Positions 48,655-56,809 of a stretch of DNA of 61,544 nt are shown here, one piece after another. Origin of the DNA: a virus; IMG/VR virus record IMGVR_UViG_3300037010_000926, positions 1 to 61,544 of that record. One strand, written 5' to 3'. The stretch's first letter is position 1; each line of letters starts with the position of its first letter. Both the position numbers and the translations under genes were made by a program. The notes below the pieces were generated by a model. The model had not been told where the DNA came from, ran no database searches, and saw only the letters and a list, made by a program, of their open reading frames with translations.

Positions 48655-49002
48655 TTAGGGATTGGAGGCCAGCCGCCGACAGGTTTGCAACAGCGTTGTG
48701 CGCTGCTGCACAGCCAGCTTGGTCAGGGCGTCTGCCATGGCCAGCGAGGTGTCGTGGATCACGGGCACCTGCTGGTCCATGGGACTGTCGGCTTGCAGGG
48801 CCGCCTGTTGGGCCTGGTAGAGCAGGACCAGGGCGCTGCGCTCCTGGTCTTGCCGGTAGGCCAGCTCAGCCAGGGCAGGGTGGCTGAGCAGTTGCTCTGG
48901 GGTGCTGTGGGCGCAGGGATCCTCCTGGTGCCGGCTCCGGTCGGCCCAGCCCACCAGGACGGCAAAGGCTGCCCAGGCTGCCAGGCTATAGGCGCACCGC
49001 AT
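48655..49002 (-). CDS. Small membrane/exported protein downstream of CI
   Basis: 115 aa from ATG 49002, overlapping the CI stop by 17 bases. N-terminal hydrophobic helix (MRCAYSLAAWAAFAVLVGW), then a helical soluble part (SALVLLYQAQQAALQADSP). Co-expression with the repressor suggests a lysogenic function such as superinfection exclusion; inference only. Confidence 0.55.
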   Translation of the reverse strand: MRCAYSLAAWAAFAVLVGWADRSRHQEDPCAHSTPEQLLSHPALAELAYRQDQERSALVLLYQAQQAALQADSPMDQQVPVIHDTSLAMADALTKLAVQQRTTLLQTCRRLASNP

Positions 49003-49657
49003 TGAAGGCTGCCACGACGCGCCCGATGATCGCCATGCCGGATTCGGCGGGGTTGTCGACGATCTGCTGGGGGTAGGCGCTGTTGTCACTGATGAGCAGG
49101 AGGGATCCGTCCAGGCGCCGGGAGATGCGCTTGACAAACACCTCCTCACCACTGTGGAAGGCATACACCGCGTCAGCACTGGTGTGCCGCACACCCCGGT
49201 CGACCAGCAGGATCGCACCATCGCTCAAGGTTGGAGACATCCCATCCCCGGCGTAGGTCATCAGCGCGAGCTTTTCCAGGTTGGGCGTGTTGCACAGCGA
49301 CTTGAGCCAGTCCTTCGAGGCCCTGGCCATCAACATCCCGGGCGGTGGCAGCTTGAGTTCCACCAGGGTTGTGGACCCGGATTTATCCAGGGCCACCAGG
49401 TCGATGCTGACCTCATCCTCGCGGCCCGCCTCCAGTTCGTTGTGCTCACGGTCCAGCCAGCCCGTGGGTTTATCGAAGGCCTGCTCGAAACGCCTAGCCA
49501 CGGCATTGCCGATCCCCTTGATCGGGCTCTTGCCGATGTAGTGGTTCAGGAGCTGCTTTTTCATGCCCAGGCGCATGGCCAGGCGAGTCTGATCGCCCTG
49601 CTCTGATCCGCACAATTCGCGTGCGTTGGCCAGGCGGATCTCATGGATCGTTTTCAT
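48986..49657 (-). CDS. CI-type repressor (HTH + S24 peptidase)
   Basis: 223 aa from ATG 49657. Helix-turn-helix about residues 15-60 (DQTRLAMRLGMKKQLLNHYI). S24/LexA-like domain from residue 100: YAGDGMSPTLSDGAILLVDR with the catalytic Ser, and EVFVKRISRRLDGSLLLISD with the Lys. Damage-induced autocleavage is therefore expected. It binds the operators in the 96-bp gap to the Cro-like gene. Confidence 0.9.
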   Translation of the reverse strand: MKTIHEIRLANARELCGSEQGDQTRLAMRLGMKKQLLNHYIGKSPIKGIGNAVARRFEQAFDKPTGWLDREHNELEAGREDEVSIDLVALDKSGSTTLVELKLPPPGMLMARASKDWLKSLCNTPNLEKLALMTYAGDGMSPTLSDGAILLVDRGVRHTSADAVYAFHSGEEVFVKRISRRLDGSLLLISDNSAYPQQIVDNPAESGMAIIGRVVAAFNAVRL

Positions 49658-49684
49658 GCCACGATCTTGCGGTATCCGTGGTGG

Positions 49685-49745
49685 TTGACGGGTGTCCAAA
49701 TGGGTTGTCATTTGCCCTCCAACCTGGACACCAGATGGGTAGACT
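49685..49745. promoter_or_regulatory. CI/Cro operator-promoter region
   Basis: TGGACACC occurs as an inverted pair (49691-49698 minus; 49725-49732 plus). The minus copy overlaps the -35 of a leftward promoter (TTGGAC-17-GATACC) for CI; the plus copy lies between TCCAAC (49718-49723) and TAGACT (49740-49745) for the Cro-like gene. Both start codons follow their -10 boxes by only about 7-15 bases, so both messages would be leaderless or nearly so. Confidence 0.65.
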
Positions 49746-49752
49746 GGTGGCC

Positions 49753-50001
49753 ATGGAAATACGCGATGTCTGGAAAACCTTCGATGAGCCGGCGCGTCAG
49801 CGCTTCCTGCGCAAGGCCGGGACGACCGAGGGCTACGTGGAAAAGCTCAACGGTGGCTACTGCTGTCCCAGCCTGGAGATGGCTGCGAAGCTGATAGCGG
49901 CCGACCGGCGCTTGACCTATGAGGGGTTCTTGGTTTCCCGGCGCCGCCGCCTTGCGGCCGACCGGGAGCGAGAGAAGAAGCGCAAACCGGAGACTGTGTG
50001 A
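49753..50001 (+). CDS. Cro-like regulator
   Basis: 82 aa. Helix-turn-helix-like FDEPARQRFLRKAGTTEGYV, then PSLEMAAKLIAADRRLTYEG and a basic tail. Divergent from CI, first gene of the rightward lytic operon. ATG lies seven bases after TAGACT, suggesting a leaderless transcript. Confidence 0.75.
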   Translation: MEIRDVWKTFDEPARQRFLRKAGTTEGYVEKLNGGYCCPSLEMAAKLIAADRRLTYEGFLVSRRRRLAADREREKKRKPETV

Positions 50002-50198
50002 CCCTGGAATGCGCCAGGTTGAGTGGCGCATTGATATACCCCTGAGGTGGAAAACGCCACCACATTGGGGCCAATCGACCTGGACCGGGAAAGAATTTCT
50101 AGGGATACGGTTGACACCTAGTTTGTATACCTGTACGGTTGACGCATTTGCTACCCAACAAGCTCGTTTGGGTGCGCGTTCAACGGGAAGGGCGGGTC
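50002..50198 (+). promoter_or_regulatory. 197-bp gap with promoter-like repeats
   Basis: Contains TTGACA (50111-50116), 17 bp, TACGGT (50134-50139), and a repeated TACGGTTGAC at about 50107 and 50135. A TATACC lies between. Probably a promoter/operator for the replication genes. No gene seen. Confidence 0.4.
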
Positions 50199-50963
50199 AT
50201 GATGGCCAATCGCGTAGTCAGGGATGGGGTGCTCGATTCGGAGCGGTATCTGGGGTTGGCACACGACTCTGAGCGCTTGCTCTTTTTGGAGCTGCTGCTG
50301 TTGGCCGATGACTTCGGCCTGGTGCCCACCAACTTCATCTTCCTATCGCGCAAGGCGGCTTCGTGTCTGGGCAAGGGGGACGGCGCGGTGGCCGCCATGG
50401 TCAGCGCGCTGGCCGACAAGGACTTGCTGCGGTGCTACACCAGCGAGAGCGACACGCGGCACGGCTGGATCCCGCGCTTTCGCAATCCGCCACGAGCGCG
50501 AAAACCCAAGTTCGCGCTGCCGCCACGCACCCCTGCGTTTGAGGAGGTGCACAAGCTGATCGAGAGCCGCGCCCTGGCCGAGGGGGAGGACATCTTGACC
50601 GAGGGCGGCGGCAAGAAGGGGGCGGTGCCGACGTGCCCCCACAAGGAGATCGTCGACCTGTACATGCAGATCCTGGGCAAGTCTCTGGGAGAGGTCCGGT
50701 CCTGGCATGACGCTCGGCGCAAAGCGCTTCACGCCAGGTGGGAGTGGGTGGCCAAGCGCAAGGGCTGGACCAGCGCCGAGGAAGGGGTGGAGTGGTTCAA
50801 GCTGTTCTTTGAAGCCGTCACCGAGGACGACTTCCTGATGGGCCGCACCAAGCCTGGCCAAGGCCACGCCAACTGGCGAGCCACGATCGACTACCTGCTG
50901 AGCCCCAAGGGCTTCTTGCGCGTATTCGAGGGCCACGGCAGGCGCCAGGCGGTGGCTGCATGA
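50199..50963 (+). CDS. Replication initiator / helicase loader (winged helix)
   Basis: 254 aa from ATG 50199. N-terminal winged helix (RVVRDGVLDSERYLGLAHDS, RLLFLELLLLADDFGLVPTN) of the O/DnaD-type phage initiator kind; the C-terminal half has AHARWEWVAKRKGWTSAEEG and a conserved LLSPKGF end. Overlaps dnaB, which it would load at the origin. Confidence 0.75.
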   Translation: MMANRVVRDGVLDSERYLGLAHDSERLLFLELLLLADDFGLVPTNFIFLSRKAASCLGKGDGAVAAMVSALADKDLLRCYTSESDTRHGWIPRFRNPPRARKPKFALPPRTPAFEEVHKLIESRALAEGEDILTEGGGKKGAVPTCPHKEIVDLYMQILGKSLGEVRSWHDARRKALHARWEWVAKRKGWTSAEEGVEWFKLFFEAVTEDDFLMGRTKPGQGHANWRATIDYLLSPKGFLRVFEGHGRRQAVAA

Positions 50964-52291
50964 CCCCCGACTTCGACCCCGCCACGCTGCCGTGGAACGA
51001 GATGGCCGAGCGCGCCGTGCTCGGGTCCATGATGATCGACCCCGACGCCTTCGACCGGGCTGGCCCGCTGCAACGCCGCAGCTTCTACGATAGCCGCAAC
51101 GGCATGATCTACGCGGCGATCGCGGTGCTGGCGCTGGCCCGCAAGGCGGTGGATCCGCTGACGGTGCTGGACAAGCTGGGCGATGAGGCTCACGAGTGTG
51201 GCGGCCTGAGTTACCTCAACGAGCTGATGCAGGGTGTGGGCAGCACCCGCAGCGTGGACACCTACGCCGAGCTGGTGCGCGAGCGTGCGGCCCACCGGGC
51301 GCTGATCGAGACGGCCGACGAGGCGCTGGAGTTGGCGCGCGGCACCATGCTGCTGGAGGACAAGCTCGACCGCATCCTGGGCTGGTTCATGAAGCTGCAG
51401 CGCCAGGGCATGAAGAAGGCGCCCGTGCTGCTGAGCGAGCTGGTGATGCAGCGCGTCGACCACATCACCGCGCTGGCCAATGGCGAGATCCAGCCAGGCT
51501 GGCGCACCCACATCCCTCGGCTGACGCGGATGCTGTCGGGTGGCCTGCGGCCTGGCCTGACCTACATCGTCGCGGCCCGGCCGTCCATCGGCAAGTCCAG
51601 CTTTGCCCAGGATCTAGGCATCGCCCTGGCCCAGGATGGCCTGCCCACGCTGATGCTCAGCATGGAGATGCCCGACACCCAGGTGGCCGACCGGGGCATC
51701 TCGCGGCTGGGCCAGGTCCACAACGATGCCGTCCTGACGGGCCGACTGTCCAACGATGAGTGGGGCAGGATCACCAAGGCCTGCGATGCCACCATAGACC
51801 TCCCGTTCTACGTCGATGACACCCCGGCGCTGCGCCTGGCTGACATCCGCGCCAAGGCCCGCCAGGTGCCCGGCCTGAAGGTGTTGATCCTGGACTACCT
51901 GCAGCTCAGCAAGGGCAACGGTGGGTCCAACCGCAACGCCGATCTGGAGGAGATCAGCCGGGGCATGAAGGAGCTGGCCAAGGAGCTGGGCATCGCGGTG
52001 ATCGAGCTGTCCCAGCTCAACCGCGCAGTAGAGGGCCGGGCCGACAAGCGGCCGATGCTGGCCGACTTGCGCGACTCGGGCGCCATCGAGCAGGACGCCG
52101 ACGTGGTGCTGCTGATGTGGCTGGCCAGGGAGTTCGAGATCGACGGGCTGAGGATCATCGGCTGCGACATCGCCAAGAACCGCGAGGGTGCTGTGGGCGC
52201 CTTCTGCCTGGGCTTCCATGGCCCCACCCACACCTGGCAGGAAACCGACCACAGCGTTGAGGTGAACAACACCGGGGGGACCAGGTTGTGA
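50960..52291 (+). CDS. dnaB: Replicative DNA helicase
   Basis: 443 aa. N-terminal DnaB domain (NEMAERAVLGSMMIDPDAFD). RecA-like helicase core: Walker A ARPSIGKSSFAQDLG, Walker B VLILDYLQLSKG, arginine finger region near KRPMLADLRDSGAIEQDADV. Full length for DnaB. Drives phage theta replication with the upstream initiator. Confidence 0.92.
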   Translation: MTPDFDPATLPWNEMAERAVLGSMMIDPDAFDRAGPLQRRSFYDSRNGMIYAAIAVLALARKAVDPLTVLDKLGDEAHECGGLSYLNELMQGVGSTRSVDTYAELVRERAAHRALIETADEALELARGTMLLEDKLDRILGWFMKLQRQGMKKAPVLLSELVMQRVDHITALANGEIQPGWRTHIPRLTRMLSGGLRPGLTYIVAARPSIGKSSFAQDLGIALAQDGLPTLMLSMEMPDTQVADRGISRLGQVHNDAVLTGRLSNDEWGRITKACDATIDLPFYVDDTPALRLADIRAKARQVPGLKVLILDYLQLSKGNGGSNRNADLEEISRGMKELAKELGIAVIELSQLNRAVEGRADKRPMLADLRDSGAIEQDADVVLLMWLAREFEIDGLRIIGCDIAKNREGAVGAFCLGFHGPTHTWQETDHSVEVNNTGGTRL

Positions 52292-52476
52292 GCGAGCCCT
52301 TGCCCTGTGATGGCAAGAAGCTCTACCTGACCAAGGTGGCGGCCGACAAGGCTGCCAAGTACACGCGCCGGCTGCGCGAGTACCCCCACATGGCCTACCA
52401 CTGCAACCACTGCCACGGCTGGCATGTGGGCTCATCTGAAGGACGCAATCGTGCCCACCGTCGACCAGGACAGTGA
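52288..52476 (+). CDS. Small zinc-finger-like protein
   Basis: 62 aa. AADKAAKYTRRLREYPHMAY, then CNHCHGWHVGSS, a CxxCxxxH pattern typical of small phage zinc proteins beside ninB. Overlaps dnaB and the next gene. Confidence 0.65.
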   Translation: MSEPLPCDGKKLYLTKVAADKAAKYTRRLREYPHMAYHCNHCHGWHVGSSEGRNRAHRRPGQ

Positions 52477-52933
52477 CCAAGCGGTGACGCTGCTGATGTC
52501 TTCCCCTGAGGAAGCGCACCAGCACGTCACCGAGCTGTACCGCAACTTGCTCAAGCCCATGACCGCACGCGGCAAGGTGATGCAGGTGACGGCGTGCGAG
52601 GCCGAGGACAACCGCAGCGTCCTGGCCAACCGCTACTACTGGGGCTTCGTGCTCAAGGACATCAGCGAGCAGGGCGCCATTGAGGGGCAGCGCTGGGCGG
52701 TGGAGGCCTGGCATGAGCTGTTCAAGCGCCAGTTCCTGGGCTACCGGGTGCGCAAGTTCAAGGTGGCCGGCAGCAAGCGGGTGAGGGTGGTGCGCGAGCT
52801 GCGCTCGACCACCGACCTGAAGACCCGCGCCTGGCACAAGTACCTGGACCAGCTCATGGCGTTTGCGGCCAACGAGCTGGGCGTGGTGTTCTCCTCCCCT
52901 CCCGCCTACTGGAGTCAAGATGACCGGCGATGA
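52451..52933 (+). CDS. ninB: NinB recombination protein
   Basis: 160 aa from GTG 52451 (AAGGA seven bases upstream; an ATG at 52424 is in frame). RYYWGFVLKDISEQGAIEGQ, VEAWHELFKRQFLGYRVRK and TRAWHKYLDQLMAFAANELG are the NinB pattern, a single-strand-DNA-binding recombination accessory of lambda-like phages. Confidence 0.82.
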   Translation: MPTVDQDSDQAVTLLMSSPEEAHQHVTELYRNLLKPMTARGKVMQVTACEAEDNRSVLANRYYWGFVLKDISEQGAIEGQRWAVEAWHELFKRQFLGYRVRKFKVAGSKRVRVVRELRSTTDLKTRAWHKYLDQLMAFAANELGVVFSSPPAYWSQDDRR

Positions 52934-53114
52934 CTTGCTGATGACCGTGGCCGACCAAGCCAACCAGATCCGCCTGATGCGCAATGAGCTGATGAACCTG
53001 AGCCAGGCCAACCAGATCCTGACCAGGGACAAGAAGGCGCTGGAGCAGCAGCTCCAGAAATTTGACCACGCCGATGTTCAAGCGCAAGACCCCAACAAGG
53101 CCTACGCGACCTGA
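52920..53114 (+). CDS. Small coiled-coil protein
   Basis: 64 aa, MTGDDLLMTVADQANQIRLM then a long helix (NQILTRDKKALEQQLQKFD). Overlaps ninB and the next gene. No family. Confidence 0.6.
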   Translation: MTGDDLLMTVADQANQIRLMRNELMNLSQANQILTRDKKALEQQLQKFDHADVQAQDPNKAYAT

Positions 53115-53529
53115 TCGCAGCGAGGAGTTCGCCTCCTGGCAACCCAAGGCATCACCCACACGGGCGGTGATGGCCAGGATCGACGACACGCCGCCGGCCA
53201 AGGCTGCGCCGCCCAAGCTGGAGCGCCGCATGCAGCAGAGCATCCGCGACTCGGCCAAGGGGGAGGCCTGCCTGGTGCGCTTGCCCATGGTGTGCGCCAA
53301 CGACAGCGCGTACACGATCTGGAGCCACGCCCCGTTCAAGGCGGCCGGCAAAGGTATGGGCATCAAAGCGCTGGACCTGTGTGGTGCCTACGCTTGCACA
53401 CGTTGCGATGCAGTGATCGACCGGCAGGCGCCGCTGCCCATGGGCATGTCACGCGAGCAGGTGGAGATCGCCTGGTTCATGGGGCACCTGCGGTCGCTGG
53501 TGCGGCTGAGAGAGCTGGGATTGGTGTAG
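53074..53529 (+). CDS. YbcO/DUF1364-like putative nuclease
   Basis: 151 aa from ATG 53074. Core MQQSIRDSAKGEACLVRLPM, SAYTIWSHAPFKAAGKGMGI, LCGAYACTRCDAVIDRQAPL: the His and Cys pattern matches YbcO-type HNH-like nucleases of lambdoid nin regions. The His normally in AH is SHAP here. Confidence 0.75.
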   Translation: MFKRKTPTRPTRPDRSEEFASWQPKASPTRAVMARIDDTPPAKAAPPKLERRMQQSIRDSAKGEACLVRLPMVCANDSAYTIWSHAPFKAAGKGMGIKALDLCGAYACTRCDAVIDRQAPLPMGMSREQVEIAWFMGHLRSLVRLRELGLV

Positions 53530-53560
53530 CGCGAACAGGTGACCCGCGTTGCACGGGCTG

Positions 53561-53609
53561 CGCTTGGTAAACCAAGAAGGTATACTTTGCACCCCAAGAG
53601 GTGGTGCAA
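53561..53609 (+). promoter_or_regulatory. Two palindromes around a promoter
   Basis: CTTGG TAAA CCAAG, a TATACT -10 box in AAGGTATACT, then TTGCACC...GGTGCAA just before ATG 53609. A regulator binding these could control the 53609 gene. Confidence 0.5.
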
Positions 53610-53890
53610 TGAGTAAACCGGCATTCTTGGCAGCCATCGAACCCATGGTCGACAGGGACCAGTGGTTCGATGCCTTCATGGTGTCATGCGGCCTGAAGCT
53701 GCAGCCAGACACCGAGACAGTGAAGTGGGTCAGCCAGAACCTGGCCAACCTCGGGCGCTTCGGCCACCTGGAGAGGCGCGAGGTGGAGGCCCAAGGCAAT
53801 GCGCGCAATCGGTACGAGTACCGCATCACACGCCAGCCTCAGGAGTCCACCTCGGCGCCCGCTTCCTGGATCCCGTTCGGGATCATCTGA
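53609..53890 (+). CDS. Small hypothetical, possible winged helix
   Basis: 93 aa. FLAAIEPMVDRDQWFDAFMV, VKWVSQNLANLGRFGHLERR, ending RNRYEYRITRQ: a wing-like C-terminus. Its 3' end overlaps the opposing TrfB-like gene by 52 bases. Confidence 0.6.
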   Translation: MSKPAFLAAIEPMVDRDQWFDAFMVSCGLKLQPDTETVKWVSQNLANLGRFGHLERREVEAQGNARNRYEYRITRQPQESTSAPASWIPFGII

Positions 53891-54090
53891 CCGCACGTAG
53901 GGCACACCGCCGAGCACTGACCCAACAGCTTCAGCCGCGCCCGAGACATCCCCGACAGACTGACCCGATTGGCCTTGGCCGCCGTGCGCCACGGCTGCCC
54001 CTCCACCAGCACCAGGCGCAACGCCGCACGCATCCGGTGACTGAGCCGGATCCGCTTGGCCCGAGCGTCGAACTCCCGCCCGGCGATCAT
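53839..54090 (-). CDS. TrfB/KorA-like transcriptional regulator
   Basis: 83 aa from ATG 54090. RLSHRMRAALRLVLVEGQPW, RTAAKANRVSLSGMSRARLK resemble the TrfB/KorA helix-turn-helix; a CPTCG knuckle follows. Start overlaps the HDAC-like stop. Convergent overlap with the 53609 gene. Confidence 0.6.
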   Translation of the reverse strand: MIAGREFDARAKRIRLSHRMRAALRLVLVEGQPWRTAAKANRVSLSGMSRARLKLLGQCSAVCPTCGQMIPNGIQEAGAEVDS

Positions 54091-54977
54091 GCGACCTCCG
54101 CAACCCGCAGGCACGCTTCGAGCGTCAGCAGGTGCAGGTACAGCACCGGGCCAATGTCGCCGGCCTCGTCACGGGCATAGCCGCCGGCCAGGTTCCAGAC
54201 CAGGCCATAACCGTACTGGGCTTGGTGCTTGAACACCGTGGCATCGCGTTCTGCCATGCCAACGGTGTCCAGCAAGCCGCCCAGCGGGTCGTCCTTGTGC
54301 ATGTCGGCGCCAGCCTGGTAGAGCACCAGGTCGCAGCCCGCCATGTCATCCAGGGCGCGGTTGAGCCAGCCACGGAAGCCCCGAGCGGTTTGCAGGTGCT
54401 CGGATCCGATGCTGCGGTGCACGATGGTGTCGTTGCACAGCAGTGCGCCGGCATCGGTCATGCGGTCCAGGATGTCCTGGGTGCCGTTGCCCTCGTGGAA
54501 GTCACAGTCCAGGATGCCGACCTTGATGGCCCGGCCCTCGGCCAGCATCTGCAGCGCGGCGACCATGAGCCCGTTGAAGGTGCAGAAGCCCTCAGCGTGG
54601 TTCCAGCCGGCGTGGTGGAAGCCGCTGGTGGGCGAGCAGGCCACGTTGCTGGAGCGCCGACGCTTCACGCCAGGGGCATCCGTGGCCCAGCGGGCGGCGC
54701 ACACCATCGAGCCCACCGTCCAGGGCAGCGAGTCCGCCACCGAACGGCAGGTGTTGTGGAACCCGTTGGGGATGGTGCAGTTCATCACGCCACGGATGTA
54801 GTCAATGTCATGTGCCCAGCGCAGTTGGTCCTCGGTTGCCGGGGTGACGGGCTCGATGCGGATGGCGTCGGGGTGGTGGCGCAGCCAGTGGTTGACCACA
54901 CGCGCCGGCTTGGCTGCACTGGGCGAAAAGCTCTTGGCTTGTGCCGTCATGCGGGTGTCGAAAAAGACGGGAATCAT
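54087..54977 (-). CDS. Histone-deacetylase-superfamily hydrolase
   Basis: 296 aa. Conserved zinc-deacetylase motifs in order: SPTSGFHHAGWNHAEGFCTF (the HH pair), VGILDCDFHEGNGTQDILD (zinc Asp and His), YQAGADMHKDDPLGGLLD (second zinc Asp), VWNLAGGYARDE (catalytic Tyr). All key residues are present. The family cleaves acetyl-lysine, acetylpolyamine or related amides; the phage substrate is unknown. Strong AAGGAGGG precedes ATG 54977. Confidence 0.85.
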   Translation of the reverse strand: MIPVFFDTRMTAQAKSFSPSAAKPARVVNHWLRHHPDAIRIEPVTPATEDQLRWAHDIDYIRGVMNCTIPNGFHNTCRSVADSLPWTVGSMVCAARWATDAPGVKRRRSSNVACSPTSGFHHAGWNHAEGFCTFNGLMVAALQMLAEGRAIKVGILDCDFHEGNGTQDILDRMTDAGALLCNDTIVHRSIGSEHLQTARGFRGWLNRALDDMAGCDLVLYQAGADMHKDDPLGGLLDTVGMAERDATVFKHQAQYGYGLVWNLAGGYARDEAGDIGPVLYLHLLTLEACLRVAEVA

Positions 54978-55036
54978 GAGAACCCTCCTTGACTATGGTA
55001 GATCGCCCCCGGCCACAAGGCCAGGGGCAGCGTGGC

Positions 55037-56110
55037 TTAGGCGGCGAGCACCAGAGCCTTGGCGTTGGACACTGCATTCCAGTCACGCTGGGGCAGCTCG
55101 ATCAGCCGGTAGCCCAGCGTCTCGATCTCGGTGGCCCGGTCGTAGGATTCAATGTCCTCGGCGGTGCGGGTCACCGCATTGGCCAGGCCATAGCGGCTCA
55201 GGTCACCGCCCTGGATCAGGTGGCGCAGCACCGACTGGCGCTCACCCACTTGCAGGCCCAGGGTCGGCCCCAGCGCCTCGACGGCGGCGTTGACATCGCC
55301 CTCGATCACCTGCTTGGTGGTGTTGCCCAGCTCGTCCAGGAACTTGCGGAAAGCCGCCTCGTTGAAGGCATGGGAGATCACGTCCCGGACCTTACGCAGG
55401 ACCACCTCGTCCTCCATGCGGCGGGTCTTGTCGGACAGCAGGCCCTCCAGGTCCATGTCGATGCGCCGGCCGACGTGAGCGGCACGCAGGCCACCCTTGT
55501 CACGCACCATGCCGTTGGTGCAGACCAGGAAGTGAGCGAACGGCTTGATGCTCACCGCACCCAGGCCCACCTCGCTGTTCTGGATCAGCACACCCGTCTC
55601 GACCAGATCCCCCACCCGGCGGCTGCCAGGCACCGGGAGCTGCAGGTTGGACGACACCGCCTTGATGTACAGGCGGGACTCGGTGACTGCCGAGGACACG
55701 ATCTGCAGGCCGGGGATGTCGGACAGCACGTTGAGTGCCACCTCGGCCACTTCCAGGTTGTCCACACGCTGGTAGCGATCGGACAGCAGGGCACGGACCT
55801 GGCCATTCAGGGTGCGGACCATGCGCCGCTCGCTGGCTTTGTCCTTCAGCCAGCGGTTGACGTTGCTGGCCAGCAGGGCTTGGTCGTTGCTGCGCAGCCG
55901 GTCGTAGTAGGCGGCGGGGATGCCGGTGAACTCGCCCAGTTGCTTGTGGCCCAGGTTGGTGGAGGTCGCACTGGTGATCGAGCCGGCCACGGTGATCGTG
56001 GCGTCGTCATTCATCTGCACGGTCCCCACGGGGGCAACGTAGTCGGCCTTGGTCGCAGCCTGGTCCTGGAGGGTGGCGGCGAGTTGGCTCAGGGACAGCA
56101 TTTGCTTCAT
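55037..56110 (-). CDS. DUF932-domain phage protein
   Basis: 357 aa. LGEFTGIPAAYYDRLRSNDQ, RALLSDRYQRVDNLEVAEVA, FAHFLVCTNGMVRDKGGLR: the DUF932 pattern common in phages and plasmids. Role unknown. Preceded by a terminator at 56135, so it is expressed by readthrough or from its own leader. Confidence 0.78.
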   Translation of the reverse strand: MKQMLSLSQLAATLQDQAATKADYVAPVGTVQMNDDATITVAGSITSATSTNLGHKQLGEFTGIPAAYYDRLRSNDQALLASNVNRWLKDKASERRMVRTLNGQVRALLSDRYQRVDNLEVAEVALNVLSDIPGLQIVSSAVTESRLYIKAVSSNLQLPVPGSRRVGDLVETGVLIQNSEVGLGAVSIKPFAHFLVCTNGMVRDKGGLRAAHVGRRIDMDLEGLLSDKTRRMEDEVVLRKVRDVISHAFNEAAFRKFLDELGNTTKQVIEGDVNAAVEALGPTLGLQVGERQSVLRHLIQGGDLSRYGLANAVTRTAEDIESYDRATEIETLGYRLIELPQRDWNAVSNAKALVLAA

Positions 56111-56134
56111 GGTGAACTTTCAAAGTTGCGGGAA

Positions 56135-56159
56135 CAAAAAAGCCACCCGAAGGTGGCTT
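56135..56159 (-). terminator. Intrinsic terminator
   Basis: On the minus strand AAGCCACC, four-base loop, GGTGGCTT, followed by a run of six T. Lies between the small-gene operon and the DUF932 gene. Confidence 0.85.
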
Positions 56160-56183
56160 GGTGGGTCGGGATGACCTCACTCG

Positions 56184-56426
56184 TCAGCGCCCCGGGGTGG
56201 GGCGCTGCACGGCTGGGGTCGCACACTGAAGCGAGGTGAGGGTGGGTCCAGGCAGACCCACACAAGGGCGGTGGAGCCGGTCAATGGACCCTGGGTGCCA
56301 CTTGCTGGGTTCGCTTGGCAGGCTGTGGGTGGACACCGTAATTTGCTCGCCGTTCGTGGCCTTGGCCTGGATCCTGGATGGCAGCCGAGCTGTGTACGGC
56401 ATGTATCGCGTCGTGATCGTTTGCAT
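56184..56426 (-). CDS. Conserved small phage protein (MQTI type)
   Basis: 80 aa from ATG 56426 (CAGGAG upstream). MQTITTRYMPYTARLPSRIQ, AKATNGEQITVSTHS: the start of a widespread short phage protein; the usual C-terminal helix is replaced by a Pro-rich tail (HRPCVGLPGPTLTSLQC). The 3' end overlaps hairpin B1. Confidence 0.7.
   Translation of the reverse strand: MQTITTRYMPYTARLPSRIQAKATNGEQITVSTHSLPSEPSKWHPGSIDRLHRPCVGLPGPTLTSLQCATPAVQRPTPGR
56185..56207 (-). repeat. Hairpin element B1
   Basis: CAGCGCCCC/GGGGCGCTG, nine pairs, five-base loop; flanks GTG and ACGAG on the minus strand. One of three B elements sharing GTGCAGCGC...GCGCTGAC. See the finding on A and B hairpins. Confidence 0.7.
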
Positions 56427-56454
56427 AAAAACTCCTGGTGTGAATAGTTCAGCC

Positions 56455-56565
56455 TCAGGCATTTACCTGGGTGGCCGGCTCTGGGGTGAATAGTTCGGCG
56501 GTGGCCACAAACAGAGCGCCGCGATCGACCAGATCACGGATGTGTGCGCCCATTGCCTGCTCCAT
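56455..56565 (-). CDS. Micro-ORF
   Basis: 36 aa, MEQAMGAHIRDLVDRGALFV then ATAELFTPEPATQVNA. Fills the gap between the 56534 and 56426 genes with sensible composition but no clear Shine-Dalgarno. Confidence 0.35.
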   Translation of the reverse strand: MEQAMGAHIRDLVDRGALFVATAELFTPEPATQVNA

Positions 56566-56809
56566 GAAAAAGCCAACCCACCCGGATCGCCATGCGGGGG
56601 TAAAACTCACACACAAAGCCCAGCTTGCTGGCGCTGTCCATCACCCCTTGCTGGCTGCTGTTGCCATAGCTGCCGGCGTTGGCGATCAGGTTGGCCACTA
56701 CGGTGCAGATCGAGCTGACCGCCCCATCGCTCTTGCAGAGCTTGGCGGCGTCGGCCAGATCAGCCAGCGTGGCCTGCAGCACGTCATCGTGCAAAGTCAC
56801 TTTGGGCAT
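56534..56809 (-). CDS. Small hypothetical protein
   Basis: 91 aa. VTLHDDVLQATLADLADAAK, VSSICTVVANLIANAGSYGN. Helical. Overlaps the upstream gene. No family. Confidence 0.6.
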   Translation of the reverse strand: MPKVTLHDDVLQATLADLADAAKLCKSDGAVSSICTVVANLIANAGSYGNSSQQGVMDSASKLGFVCEFYPRMAIRVGWLFHGAGNGRTHP

